Assembly: GCF_048751585.1 (NCBI RefSeq)
Contig: NZ_JAZHOB010000006.1
Span: 283,130-347,129 of the forward strand
DNA: 64,000 nt
Reading direction: 5' to 3'
Origin: G025836975 sp048751585
Lineage (GTDB): Bacteria > Pseudomonadota > Gammaproteobacteria > Burkholderiales > Burkholderiaceae_B
Below, piece after piece: positions 56,032 through 64,000 of this stretch. Made by a program: the position numbers and the translations under genes. The notes under the pieces are model-generated. The model ran no database searches. It was not told the origin of the DNA and was given only the letters and a program-made list of their open reading frames with translations. How positions within the stretch are numbered: the first letter of the stretch is position 1; the number at the start of each line of letters is the position of its first letter.

Positions 56032-57726
56032 CTAGGTCGGAACGCTGTGTGCCTTGTGGGTGTCGCTGGCATCGTCGGGTAGCGGGCTGTTGGCATTGCC
56101 CGATAGCGCCGCGCTAAGGCTGTATAGGGGGGCGAAGGATTCGGCCTGCGCCATGGGCCAGCCGGTTCTGAATATGGTCAGGCGGAACTTGCCCTCCAGC
56201 AGCTCGCCTTTTTCCAGGTCCGGGAACAGGGCGGACAGTACCCGTACTTCGCCGTTGGAAATACGCTTGGCGATATGATGCGGGCGTAGTTCGTCCGGGT
56301 GCCGTAGGCCGGCGGCGCCCAGCAGCTCTGCCAAGGCCTTTAGGGTGTTTCCATGGAAGCCGGCGACCCGCAGCGATTTGTCGCCCACCACCAATGCGGC
56401 CTGGCGCTTGGGGTCCTGTGTGGTGACGCCGGTGGGGCACTTGCCCGTATGACAGGCCTGCGCCTGTATGCATCCGATGGCGAACATGAATCCGCGCGCG
56501 CTGTTGCACCAGTCGGCGCCCAGCGCCATGACCCGGGCCATGTCGAAGGCGCTGATGATCTTGCCCGATGCGCCCAGCTTGATCTGTTCGCGCAGGCCTA
56601 TGCCTACCAAGGTGTTGTGCACCAGGCGCAGTCCTTCGCGCAGTGGCGTTCCCACATGGTCCACGAATTCGATGGGAGCAGCGCCGGTGCCGCCTTCCGC
56701 GCCGTCGACCACGATGAAGTCCGGCGTGATGCCGGTCTTGAGCATGGCTTTGGCAATGGCGAACCACTCCCAGGGATGGCCGATGCACAGCTTGAATCCG
56801 ACGGGCTTGCCGCCGGACAGCGTACGCAGGCGCGCCACGAAATGCATGAGCTCGATGGGGGTGGTGAAGGCGCTGTGCTTGGCGGGTGAATTGCAGTCTT
56901 GCCATACGGGCACGCCCCGCGCCTCGGCGATTTCGGGGGTGACTTTGGGGCCGGGCAATATGCCGCCATGGCCGGGCTTGGCCCCTTGCGACAGCTTGAT
57001 TTCTATCATCTTGATGCTGGGCTGGCGGGCACGGTTGGTAAAGATTTCCTCGGAAAAATTTCCCTTTTCATCGCCGCAGCCGAAATAGCCCGAGCCGATG
57101 TTCCAGATAAGGTCGCCCTGGTGTTCCAGATGGTAGCGGCTGACGCCGCCCTCGCCGGTGTCGTGGGCGAAGTTGCCCAGCGCCGCGCCTTTGTTAAGCG
57201 CCAACACCGCATTGGCCGAGAGGGCGCCAAAGCTCATCGCCGATATGTTCAGCGCCGATAGGGAGTAGGGCTGGGTGCAATCGGGACCGCCGACCGTGAT
57301 GCGGAAATCGCTGGTCTCAGGGTGGGCCGGTTCCATCGAATGGTTGATCCATTCGTAGTCGGTACGGTACACGTCGCCCTGTGTGCCGAAGGGGCGCTTG
57401 TCGATCTGGCGCTTGGCGCGCTGATACACCAGCGAGCGGTCCACGCGGGAGAACGGCAGCGAGGTGGTGTCGTCCTCGAAGAAGTACTGCCGCATTTCAG
57501 GGCGTATGGATTCGAACAGGAAACGCAGGTTGCCGATCACCGGGTAGTTGCGCCGGATGGCATGCCGGGTTTGCCGCAAATCCCACATGCCCAGGACCGT
57601 CAGCGCGGCGAATACCGCCGCGGCGAGCAGCCACCAGGCATCAGCGGCCATCCCCATGGCAAGAAAAACCAGCGTGCCCAGTATGGCCAGGTAAAAGGCG
57701 GTGTAGCGTGTTAACAGGCGGTCCAT
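56032..57726 (-). CDS. FMN-binding glutamate-synthase-like protein
   Basis: The product is 564 residues from the ATG at 57726 (MDRLLTRYTAFYLAILG). Two N-terminal membrane helices (about 8-45) precede a GltB-type FMN barrel: GGPDCTQPYSLSALNISAMSFGALSANAV, DGAEGGTGAAP and the iron-sulfur motif CIQAQACHTGKCPTG. The glutaminase domain of true glutamate synthase is missing. Membrane-anchored members of this family are common; their substrate is not established. It is divergent from the guanidine-controlled gdx gene. Confidence 0.9.
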   Translation of the reverse strand: MDRLLTRYTAFYLAILGTLVFLAMGMAADAWWLLAAAVFAALTVLGMWDLRQTRHAIRRNYPVIGNLRFLFESIRPEMRQYFFEDDTTSLPFSRVDRSLVYQRAKRQIDKRPFGTQGDVYRTDYEWINHSMEPAHPETSDFRITVGGPDCTQPYSLSALNISAMSFGALSANAVLALNKGAALGNFAHDTGEGGVSRYHLEHQGDLIWNIGSGYFGCGDEKGNFSEEIFTNRARQPSIKMIEIKLSQGAKPGHGGILPGPKVTPEIAEARGVPVWQDCNSPAKHSAFTTPIELMHFVARLRTLSGGKPVGFKLCIGHPWEWFAIAKAMLKTGITPDFIVVDGAEGGTGAAPIEFVDHVGTPLREGLRLVHNTLVGIGLREQIKLGASGKIISAFDMARVMALGADWCNSARGFMFAIGCIQAQACHTGKCPTGVTTQDPKRQAALVVGDKSLRVAGFHGNTLKALAELLGAAGLRHPDELRPHHIAKRISNGEVRVLSALFPDLEKGELLEGKFRLTIFRTGWPMAQAESFAPLYSLSAALSGNANSPLPDDASDTHKAHSVPT

Positions 57727-57795
57727 ATGTTTCCTTTGTTTCGAGGTGTTGCCGTCATATTGCCTGGCAATAGTAAAATGCATACCTTTCCAACA

Positions 57796-57851
57796 GCAAG
57801 GACGGCCTTGCCGCTTAGCATTGTCAAGCGCCCATGCAAGGGGACGGCCCC
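57796..57851 (+). promoter_or_regulatory. guanidine-II (mini-ykkC) riboswitch
   Basis: Two hairpins with ACGG tetraloops, GCAAGG-ACGG-CCTTGC (57796-57811) and GGGG-ACGG-CCCC (57840-57851), lie 28 bases apart. The second ends 4 bases before the ribosome binding site GGAGA of gdx. Paired hairpins with ACGR loops next to an SMR-family guanidinium exporter gene are diagnostic of this class. It likely turns on translation when guanidine is bound. Confidence 0.88.
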
Positions 57852-57866
57852 TGTCGGAGAACCATT

Positions 57867-58193
57867 ATGTCGATATCCATGTCCTGGCTGGTCTTGATTA
57901 TTGCAGGCCTTTTTGAAACGGGCTGGGCCATAGGCCTGAAATACACCGAAGGCTTCACCCGTTTTTGGCCCAGCGTGGGTACATTGCTGGCAATGCTGAT
58001 AAGCGTGGTGATGCTGGGAATGGCCATGAAGCAACTGCCTGTAGGCTCAGCTTACGCCGTTTGGGTGGGGATAGGCGCCGTGGGAACGGTTATATTAGGC
58101 ATCATCCTGCTTGGCGATTCAGCCAGTCTTCCCCGACTGATCAGCGTCGGCTTCATTATCCTGGGGATCATCGGCCTGAAGCTGGCCGGTTGA
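57867..58193 (+). CDS. gdx: guanidinium exporter Gdx (SugE, SMR family)
   Basis: The product is 108 residues from the ATG at 57867 (MSISMSWLVLIIAGLFETGW), after GGAGA. Four helices and the essential Glu in GLFE (about residue 17) are present, with the Gdx-type GWAIGLKYTEGFTRFWPS stretch. It exports guanidinium in exchange for protons. The upstream riboswitch supports the substrate assignment over that of general drug efflux. Confidence 0.93.
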   Translation: MSISMSWLVLIIAGLFETGWAIGLKYTEGFTRFWPSVGTLLAMLISVVMLGMAMKQLPVGSAYAVWVGIGAVGTVILGIILLGDSASLPRLISVGFIILGIIGLKLAG

Positions 58194-58210
58194 AACAAGG
58201 GGGCATACAC

Positions 58211-58645
58211 TTGGGTCAGAAAATAAAAATCGTTGTGGGCGATTGGGCTGCATGCCGGCACGACGCCGCGGCCATTCGGCACGAGGTTTTTGTTGTGGAA
58301 CAACATGTGCCCCCCGAACTGGAAATGGACGAGCATGACAGGGATTGCGTACATGTCGTCGCTTACGATGAGCAGGGCGGGGCGCTGGGAACCGGCCGCT
58401 TATTGCCCAATGCGCATATCGGCAGGATGGCGGTCCGGCTAGACTGCCGCGGCGCCGGCGTCGGTTCGAGGCTGCTGGCGGCATTGGTGGACGAGGCCAG
58501 GCGCCGCCATTACATGGAAGTGGTGCTCTCCGCACAACTGCATGCGCAGGATTTCTACGCCCGGCACGGTTTCGTGCCGGAAGGGACCTCCTACATGGAT
58601 GCCGGCATCGAGCATGTAACCATGCGGCGCGCCCTGACGGCTTAA
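58211..58645 (+). CDS. GNAT-family N-acetyltransferase
   Basis: The product is 144 residues from a TTG at 58211, chosen because AAGGGGG lies 7 bases upstream and no ATG or GTG fits better. It contains IRHEVFVVEQHVPPELEMDEHD and the acetyl-CoA loop CRGAGVGSRLLAALVDEARR, typical of the ElaA-like GNAT subgroup. It is 17 bases after gdx, in the same transcription unit. Substrate unknown. Confidence 0.88.
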   Translation: MGQKIKIVVGDWAACRHDAAAIRHEVFVVEQHVPPELEMDEHDRDCVHVVAYDEQGGALGTGRLLPNAHIGRMAVRLDCRGAGVGSRLLAALVDEARRRHYMEVVLSAQLHAQDFYARHGFVPEGTSYMDAGIEHVTMRRALTA

Positions 58646-58660
58646 GATTCGCGTTCCTTT

Positions 58661-59737
58661 CTAGGCGCCGCTGGCTATGGCGGCGGCCACCGCATCCCCC
58701 ATTTCCGAAGTGCCTATTTGCTTGCAGCCGGCTTGCGCGATGTCGCCTGTGCGGTACCCATCGGCCAGCACCTTGCGTACCGCGCGCTCCACCCGGTCGG
58801 CATTATCGGGCTGATTGAATGAGTATCTAAGCATCATGCCCATTGAAAGTATGGATGCGATCGGGTTAGCCAAGTTACGGCCGGCGATATCCGGCGCTGT
58901 CCCATGTACCGGTTCATACAGGCCTTTCTTGTCGAGCGCCAGCGATGCCGATGGCAGCATGCCGATGGAGCCGGTCAGCATCGCGGCGGCGTCCGAGAGG
59001 ATATCGCCGAAGATATTGCCAGTTACCATGACATCGAACTGTTTTGGGGCGCGCATAAGCATCATCGCCGCGGCGTCCACGAATAAATGCGTCAGTTCGA
59101 CATCCGGATATTGTTTGGAAACGCGCGTGACCACCTCGCGCCACAGCTGCATGGTCTCCAGGACGTTTGCCTTGTCCACCGAGCAAACCTTGCGGCGGCG
59201 TTGCCGAGCCGTCTGGAATGCCACATGCGCGATGCGTTCGATTTCAGACTCCGAGTAGCGCATGGTGTTGTAGCCTTCGCGTTCTCCGGACGCCAGTGTG
59301 TGGATGCCGCGCGGTTCTCCGAAGTAGATGTCGCCGGTCAGCTCGCGCAGTATCATCAGGTCCAGTCCCTCCACGATCTCCGGCCTCAAGCTGGATGCAC
59401 CCGCCAGTTCGGGGAACAGGAAGGCGGGGCGGAAATTGGCGAACAGTCCCAGTTTTTTTCGCAAGCGCAACAGGCTCGCGCCGGGGCGCATGGCATAAGG
59501 AATGGTTTCGTCGCCCGGGACGCCGGCGGCGCCGAACAGGATGGCATCCGCGGCGCTTGCTATTTCGGCGGTTTCGGCGGGCAGCGGGTCGCCCGCGGCG
59601 TCTATGCCCGCCTGGCCTATGGGCGCTTCGATCAGTTGCAGCGCCGTATCTTGGTCCAGGACGGCGCGCAATGCCTTTACGGCTTCGCTTGTCACTTCTT
59701 TACCTATGCCGTCGCCTGGCAGGACTGCGATTCTCAT
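58661..59737 (-). CDS. leuB: 3-isopropylmalate dehydrogenase
   Basis: The product is 358 residues with the NAD-dependent decarboxylating dehydrogenase fold: LPGDGIGKEV, RELTGDIYFGEPRGI, VTGNIFGDILSDAAAML. It catalyses the third step of leucine synthesis. It is the last gene of leuC-leuD-leuB, 47 bases after leuD, and converges on the GNAT gene. Confidence 0.97.
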   Translation of the reverse strand: MRIAVLPGDGIGKEVTSEAVKALRAVLDQDTALQLIEAPIGQAGIDAAGDPLPAETAEIASAADAILFGAAGVPGDETIPYAMRPGASLLRLRKKLGLFANFRPAFLFPELAGASSLRPEIVEGLDLMILRELTGDIYFGEPRGIHTLASGEREGYNTMRYSESEIERIAHVAFQTARQRRRKVCSVDKANVLETMQLWREVVTRVSKQYPDVELTHLFVDAAAMMLMRAPKQFDVMVTGNIFGDILSDAAAMLTGSIGMLPSASLALDKKGLYEPVHGTAPDIAGRNLANPIASILSMGMMLRYSFNQPDNADRVERAVRKVLADGYRTGDIAQAGCKQIGTSEMGDAVAAAIASGA

Positions 59738-59784
59738 TAAGTGTTCCTCGATGGTAAACAGATGGATGGCTGTTGAGTCCGGCG

Positions 59785-60384
59785 CTATGGATACGCGGTG
59801 GTGTGGTGTTGTTCGAATGCGGTGATCTGGTCGGCCTTTTGCAAGGTGTAGTCGATTTCATTCAAGCCTTCGACCAGGCATTTTTTTGAAAAGGCGTCAA
59901 TGTCGAATCGATGAACGACGCCATCGGGAGCCGTAACGGTCTGGGCTGGAAGATCGACAATCAACCGTATGCCGGGCTTGGCCTGCGCCATTTCCAGCAG
60001 GCGGGCGGTCACGGGGGCGGGCAGCACCACCGGCAGCAGGCCGTTCTTGAGCGCATTGGAGAAAAAAATATCGCCGAAACTGGGTGCGATCATGGCGCGA
60101 AAACCATAGTCATGCAAAGCCCATACTGCATGCTCGCGCGATGAGCCGCAGCCGAAGTTTTCTTGCGCCACCACGATGCGGGCCTGGCGGTAGGCTTGCT
60201 TGTTCAGCAAGAAGTCCGGATTTTCCTTGCCTTCTTTATCGAAGCGCAGATCGCGGAACAGGAATTGGCCGAAATCATCCGAGCGCGGCTTTTGCAGATA
60301 GCGCGCGGGAATGATCTGGTCGGTATCGACGTTGGATCGGGCGATAGGCAGTATCGCGGCGTCGAGATGGGGGAAGGGCTGCAT
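59785..60384 (-). CDS. leuD: 3-isopropylmalate dehydratase small subunit
   Basis: The product is 199 residues with the swivelling-domain signature VDTDQIIPARYL and NFGCGSSREHAVWAL. With LeuC it isomerises 2- to 3-isopropylmalate. It begins 3 bases after the leuC stop. Confidence 0.97.
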   Translation of the reverse strand: MQPFPHLDAAILPIARSNVDTDQIIPARYLQKPRSDDFGQFLFRDLRFDKEGKENPDFLLNKQAYRQARIVVAQENFGCGSSREHAVWALHDYGFRAMIAPSFGDIFFSNALKNGLLPVVLPAPVTARLLEMAQAKPGIRLIVDLPAQTVTAPDGVVHRFDIDAFSKKCLVEGLNEIDYTLQKADQITAFEQHHTTAYP

Positions 60385-60387
60385 GTT

Positions 60388-61812
60388 TCAGCTCCTGGAT
60401 GGAAGTTGCCGCACATCGACCAGATGGCCTGCGATGGCGGCAGCCGCCGCCATGGCCGGGCTCATCAGGTGGGTGCGCGCCCCGGGGCCCTGGCGTCCGA
60501 CGAAGTTGCGGTTCGATGTCGAAGCGCAGCGCTGCTGCGGCGCCACCAGGTCGCCATTGGTGGCCAGGCACATGGAACAGCCGGCATGGCGCCAGTCGAA
60601 CCCCGCGTCGCGAAATATCTTGTCCAATCCCTCTCGCTCGGCTTGCGCCTTCACCAAGCCCGAGCCGGGCACAACCCAGGCTTGGACGCCCTTTGCGATA
60701 TGCCGTCCCTGGGCCACGGCGGCGGCGCTGCGCAGATCTTCAATGCGGCCATTGGTGCAGGAGCCGATGAAGACCCGATCGACGGCGATATCGACCAGCG
60801 GGGTGCCGGACCGCAGGCCCATATAGGCCAGGGTGCGCTCCATCGCATCGCGCCTCCGGGGATCTTGCGCGGCGCTGGGGTCCGGCACCCGCCCGGAGAT
60901 CGGCAAAGCGTCTTCGGGGCTATTGCCCCAGGTGACCATGGGCTCAATTTCATCCGCGTGCATCGCTACTTCCCGATCGAATTCCGCGCCAGGGTCGCTG
61001 GGCAGGGTGCGCCAGCCCGCCACGGCGGCGTCCCAATCGGCCCCGGTTGGAGCGTAGGGACGGCCTTTGATCCAGGCAAAGGTGATCTCGTCCGGAGCGA
61101 TCATGCCGGCGCGCGCACCGGCTTCGATCGACATATTGCACACGGTCAGCCGGCCTTCCATTGACAGTGCGGTGATGGCGGGGCCGGCATACTCGATGAC
61201 ATGCCCCGTGGCTCCCGCGGCGCCGATGCGGCTGATGATCGCCAGGATGACGTCTTTTGCCGTGACGCCGTCTGCAAGGCGCCCGCCTATGGTCACCCGC
61301 AAGGTGGCGGGCTTGTTCTGCCAGATCGATTGCGTCGCCAATACATGGGCCACCTCGGAGGCGCCTATCCCAAAGGCCAGAGCGCCCAATGCGCCGTGGG
61401 TAGAGGTGTGGCTGTCGCCGCAGACGATCAGCGAGCCGGGCAGGCTCAGGCCCTGCTCCGGCGCAACGACATGCACTATTCCCTGCCGAGGATCCTCCAG
61501 CCCGAAGTATTCAACACCCGCCCCGGTGCTGTCGTTGCGCAGCGCGTCAACCATGGCCCGTTTTTCCGGATCGGCGATATCGGCCATGTTGCGGCTGTCG
61601 GTCGGCACATAATGGTCGGGCGTTGCGAAAGCGCGCTGCGGCGCGCGCAACGACAGGCCTTGCTGGCGCAACATCTCGAAGGCGGGCGCCGAACCGTCCT
61701 GGATCAGATGGCGATCCACATACAGCAGGCTCTGGCCATCTTCACGGCGCAGTATTTCATGGCGCGACCAGATTTTCTCGAACAGGCTGCGGGGCGGAGG
61801 AGTTGTTGGCAT
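60388..61812 (-). CDS. leuC: 3-isopropylmalate dehydratase large subunit
   Basis: The product is 474 residues. The iron-sulfur cysteines are in VFIGSCTNGRIEDL and the AGCSMCLATNGD motif. CGDSHTSTHGALGALAFGIG is the aconitase-family signature. First gene of leuCDB, 33 bases after the Bug-type protein gene. Confidence 0.97.
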   Translation of the reverse strand: MPTTPPPRSLFEKIWSRHEILRREDGQSLLYVDRHLIQDGSAPAFEMLRQQGLSLRAPQRAFATPDHYVPTDSRNMADIADPEKRAMVDALRNDSTGAGVEYFGLEDPRQGIVHVVAPEQGLSLPGSLIVCGDSHTSTHGALGALAFGIGASEVAHVLATQSIWQNKPATLRVTIGGRLADGVTAKDVILAIISRIGAAGATGHVIEYAGPAITALSMEGRLTVCNMSIEAGARAGMIAPDEITFAWIKGRPYAPTGADWDAAVAGWRTLPSDPGAEFDREVAMHADEIEPMVTWGNSPEDALPISGRVPDPSAAQDPRRRDAMERTLAYMGLRSGTPLVDIAVDRVFIGSCTNGRIEDLRSAAAVAQGRHIAKGVQAWVVPGSGLVKAQAEREGLDKIFRDAGFDWRHAGCSMCLATNGDLVAPQQRCASTSNRNFVGRQGPGARTHLMSPAMAAAAAIAGHLVDVRQLPSRS

Positions 61813-61845
61813 GATGTCTACGATATGGGTTGCACAGATAGGGAC

Positions 61846-62817
61846 TCAGTCCAGCTTGGCGCCGGACAGTTTCACGATACTTTCGTAGCGCTTGGTTTCG
61901 GATGCCATGAAGGCACCGAACTCTTCGGGAGTGCCGCCGCCTATTTCCGCGCCATAATCGGCCATCAGGGCGAGCACCCTCTTGTCGGACTTGAGCGCTT
62001 CGTTGGCCTCGCGGTTAAGCCTGTCGATAATGGGTTTTGGCGTGCCGGCGGGTGCCATCAGGCCGTACCAGGACGAGGCATATATGGGCATGCCCAGTTC
62101 GGCAAAGGTCGGCACATCAGGCAACGCCGGGTTGCGTTTTTTCGATGCCACGGCCAGCGCCCTGAGCTTGCCGCCGGCGATGAGGGGCAGGCAAGTGGTC
62201 GTGTCCAGCATCAAGGAAATCTGGCCCGCCATCAGGTCGGCCTCGGCCGGCGAGGTGCCTTTGTACGGTACATGGACGATGTTGATGTTCGCCGTGCTCA
62301 TGAACTGGACTGCGGCCAGGTGTTGCGAGGACCCGACCCCTCCCGATCCGTAGTTCAGTTTTCCGGGATTGGCCTTGGCATAGTCAACGACGTCCTGTAC
62401 GGTCTTGAAGGGCGATGCCGTAGGGACGACCAGGATATTGGGGACCGACGAGACGAACATAATGGGGGCGAAATCCTTGACGGGATCGAAGCCCAGCTTG
62501 GAATACAAGTGAACGTTGACCGCATTGGGGCTGATTGAACCCATCAGCAGGTTATAGCCGTCGGGCTCGCTGCGTGCGGCGATCGCTGTGCCGATGTTGC
62601 CGCCGGCGCCGGCGCGGTTGTCCACCACAATGGATTGGCCGAGCCGTTTGGATAGTGGTTCGGCCAAGATGCGGCCCATGGTGTCCACTCCGCCACCCGG
62701 TGGCCAAGGAACGTACAAGCGGATGGCATGGGTGGGATAGTCTTGCGCCTGCGCGACGCAAGCCAAACTGCCGCAGGCCAGCAGTATTCCAGTCAGCCAA
62801 GCATGTATCTTATTCAT
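61846..62817 (-). CDS. Bug/TctC-family periplasmic binding protein
   Basis: The product is 323 residues from the ATG at 62817 (MNKIHAWLTGILLACGSLACVAQAQD), with AAAGGAGA upstream. The signal peptide ends at AQAQ. The family signature PWPPGGGVDTMGRIL, VDNRAGAGGNIG and SWYGLMAPAGTPKPIIDRLN are all there. It is typical of the very large Bug families in Alcaligenaceae; the ligand is unknown. The tctAB permease genes are absent. It heads a probable operon with leuCDB, which hints at an organic acid ligand. Confidence 0.93.
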   Translation of the reverse strand: MNKIHAWLTGILLACGSLACVAQAQDYPTHAIRLYVPWPPGGGVDTMGRILAEPLSKRLGQSIVVDNRAGAGGNIGTAIAARSEPDGYNLLMGSISPNAVNVHLYSKLGFDPVKDFAPIMFVSSVPNILVVPTASPFKTVQDVVDYAKANPGKLNYGSGGVGSSQHLAAVQFMSTANINIVHVPYKGTSPAEADLMAGQISLMLDTTTCLPLIAGGKLRALAVASKKRNPALPDVPTFAELGMPIYASSWYGLMAPAGTPKPIIDRLNREANEALKSDKRVLALMADYGAEIGGGTPEEFGAFMASETKRYESIVKLSGAKLD

Positions 62818-62947
62818 GATCGAAGTCTCCTTTGGTCTCTTTGGTCTTTTATAGTTCTGCCTGGTCATTCTTGAATAAACAGAGCCCTCTGGCAAACACA
62901 ATTAAGGCATAATAGGGATGAGTAAAACTCATGCCTGGGGCCGTCTT
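62818..62947. promoter_or_regulatory. divergent promoter region of bug-leuCDB and lysR
   Basis: About 130 bases separate the two start codons. TTTGGTC occurs twice at 62831-62837 and 62840-62846, but overlaps the ribosome binding site of the Bug gene. LysR-type regulators usually bind T-N11-A sites here; I could not define one with confidence. Confidence 0.35.
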
Positions 62948-63895
62948 ATGCGTCGTTTGCCTCCCTTGAACGCCTTGCGTGCTTTCGAAGCCGCGGCACG
63001 CAACACCAGCTTTACCCGTGCCGCCCGCGAGCTATGCGTGACCCAGGGTGCGGTCAGCCGCCATGTAGGCGCGCTGGAGGACTGGCTGAAAATCAAGCTG
63101 TTTGAACGTGGGCGCTATGGGATAGAACTCACTAGCCAAGGCGCCGTATATTTCCGCACGATTAAAAACGCGCTCGACCAGATTGAATACGGCAGCCAGC
63201 AACTGCGCCAGAGTCCGGATGAAAACCGGTTGCGCATCAAGTTGCCGCCGACCTTTGCGATTCGTTGGCTGGTGCCGCGGCTGGCCCGCTTCCATGCCTT
63301 GCATCCGAATATCGATGTCCAGATCACCACTTCGCACCAGCGTGCCGATTTTGATCGGGAGGACGTGGACGTCAGCATCCATTCCGAGGCTCATCATCCC
63401 GGCGATTCGGCTGATTCACGATATCTTTATCTGTTTGGGGAAACCCTGCTGCCGGTATGCGCCCCGGGCCTGCTTCAAAAGGAGCCGGCGCTGTCGGAGC
63501 CCGGCGATTTGGCGGGCCATGTACTGCTGTGCTCGATGAATCGCCCCATGGACTGGCCGACTTGGCTGGAGGCCGCACAGGCCGGACATATCGATGGCAA
63601 CAGCGGGTTGAAATTCGAGAATGCCGCGTTGGCCTACCAAGCGGCCACTGATCAGTTGGGCGTGATGGTGGCGCAGTTGGCCTTCGTCAATGACGATCTT
63701 GCGTCCGGCCGTTTGGTGGCGCCTTTCAGGCTGAGAGTGACGACGCCGGGCGCATACTATCTGGCTTATCGGGCGGACGTCCCCAAGCCGGCCCGCATCC
63801 AGACATTCGAAGGCTGGATACTTGCGGAAGCGGATGCCATGAACCGGCAATTCGCGGACCAGGGCGGTCAAGAAAAAAACCCAGCCAAACAATAA
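62948..63895 (+). CDS. LysR-family transcriptional regulator (GcvA-like)
   Basis: The product is 315 residues from the ATG at 62948 (MRRLPPLNALRAFEAAARN), which matches family starts; an ATG at 62918 adds 10 residues. The helix-turn-helix is SFTRAARELCVTQGAVSRHVGALE and the effector domain is complete. As the divergent neighbour of the Bug-leuCDB operon it is the likely regulator. Its stop codon lies within the terminator stem. Confidence 0.93.
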   Translation: MRRLPPLNALRAFEAAARNTSFTRAARELCVTQGAVSRHVGALEDWLKIKLFERGRYGIELTSQGAVYFRTIKNALDQIEYGSQQLRQSPDENRLRIKLPPTFAIRWLVPRLARFHALHPNIDVQITTSHQRADFDREDVDVSIHSEAHHPGDSADSRYLYLFGETLLPVCAPGLLQKEPALSEPGDLAGHVLLCSMNRPMDWPTWLEAAQAGHIDGNSGLKFENAALAYQAATDQLGVMVAQLAFVNDDLASGRLVAPFRLRVTTPGAYYLAYRADVPKPARIQTFEGWILAEADAMNRQFADQGGQEKNPAKQ

Positions 63896-63910
63896 GCTTG
63901 ACTGGGTTTT
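63878..63910. terminator. bidirectional terminator between lysR and tRNA-Leu
   Basis: AACCCAG (63878-63884) and CTGGGTT (63902-63908), with additional CAA/TTG pairing inside. Runs of T follow on the minus strand (seven T) and, more weakly, on the plus strand. It includes the lysR stop codon. Confidence 0.75.
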
Positions 63911-63923
63911 CTGTATTTGGCGT

Positions 63924-64000
63924 TGGTGCCCAGGAGAGGACTCGAACCTCCACACCTTGCGGCACATGGACCTGAACCATGCGCGTCTACCAATTCCGCC
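63924..64000 (-). tRNA. tRNA-Leu (CAG), 5' end outside window
   Basis: On the minus strand the visible part has the D arm GGCGGAATTGGTAGACGC, the anticodon loop TTCAGGT (CAG), a long variable arm (TGCCGCAAGGTG), the T arm with GTTCGAGTC and the 3' end GCCCAGG-like strand ending in encoded ACCA. The long variable arm and D-loop AATTGGTAGACGC are typical of tRNA-Leu. The first bases lie beyond 64000. Confidence 0.92.

Noticed and set aside
55804..56082. 92-codon plus-strand frame opposite the glutamate-synthase-like 3' end
   Set aside because: It runs through the terminator and the four stem-loops, so structure rather than coding explains the stretch.

Overview
The window reads as a chromosome segment of a high-GC betaproteobacterium, most likely in the Alcaligenaceae (Bordetella, Achromobacter or Pusillimonas-like). 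This rests on the flagellar gene order fliA-flaG-fliD-fliS-fliT-fliK2-flhB'//fliE-fliF..fliR, on a Bug/TctC-type binding protein next to leuCDB with a divergent LysR regulator, on TRAP transport genes and on GTP-type PEP carboxykinase. No transposase, integrase or CRISPR array is visible.

Layout. 1-1.4 kb: 3' part of a chemoreceptor gene. 1.4-19.5 kb: flagellar block. It holds export gate and switch genes (fliRQPONML), hook-length control, the export ATPase complex (fliKJIHGF), divergent fliE, a second FliK, a lone FlhB C-terminal domain, the filament cap and chaperones (fliT, fliS, fliD, flaG), sigma-28 (fliA) and a hemerythrin-like protein. 19.7-21.5 kb: a chemoreceptor. 21.7-24.4 kb: ugd bracketed by two inverted, paralogous higBA modules that share an operator. 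25.2-34.1 kb: a more AT-rich cassette with rfbF and rfbG (CDP-4-keto-6-deoxyglucose), an epimerase, a reductase/epimerase, CmcI-like and FkbM-like methyltransferases, and a 1185-residue fusion of a methyltransferase-like part, TPRs and an O-GlcNAc-transferase-like GT41 domain. The fusion lies next to fliC (34.2-35.4 kb), so a flagellin-modification role is a reasonable inference. Matching sigma-28 promoters sit upstream of fliC and flaG.

35.8-50.8 kb: an exported methyltransferase-like protein, an APC permease, pckG, a truncated higB with intact higA, a PAS-containing chemoreceptor, a Gp49-like/XRE toxin-antitoxin pair with a perfect palindromic operator, a dctPQM TRAP operon, an MscS channel, small proteins and an MFS carrier. 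50.8-55.7 kb: an accessory region with a ccdB relic, an outer-membrane barrel, a Fic protein, and a 2-kb mini-island. The island is bounded by a 19-bp duplication of the 3' end of tRNA-Met and carries ccdAB, a decapitated ThiF/E1 gene and unknown ORFs. 55.7-64 kb: tRNA-Met, a row of four stem-loops, an FMN glutamate-synthase-like gene, a guanidine-II riboswitch with its gdx/sugE exporter gene, a GNAT gene, leuCDB with a Bug protein and LysR regulator, and a partial tRNA-Leu.

Functionally, motility dominates: structural genes, their late sigma factor, three chemoreceptors and probably a flagellin-decorating pathway. The remainder is metabolism and transport, interspersed with an unusual number of toxin-antitoxin loci, both intact and decayed.
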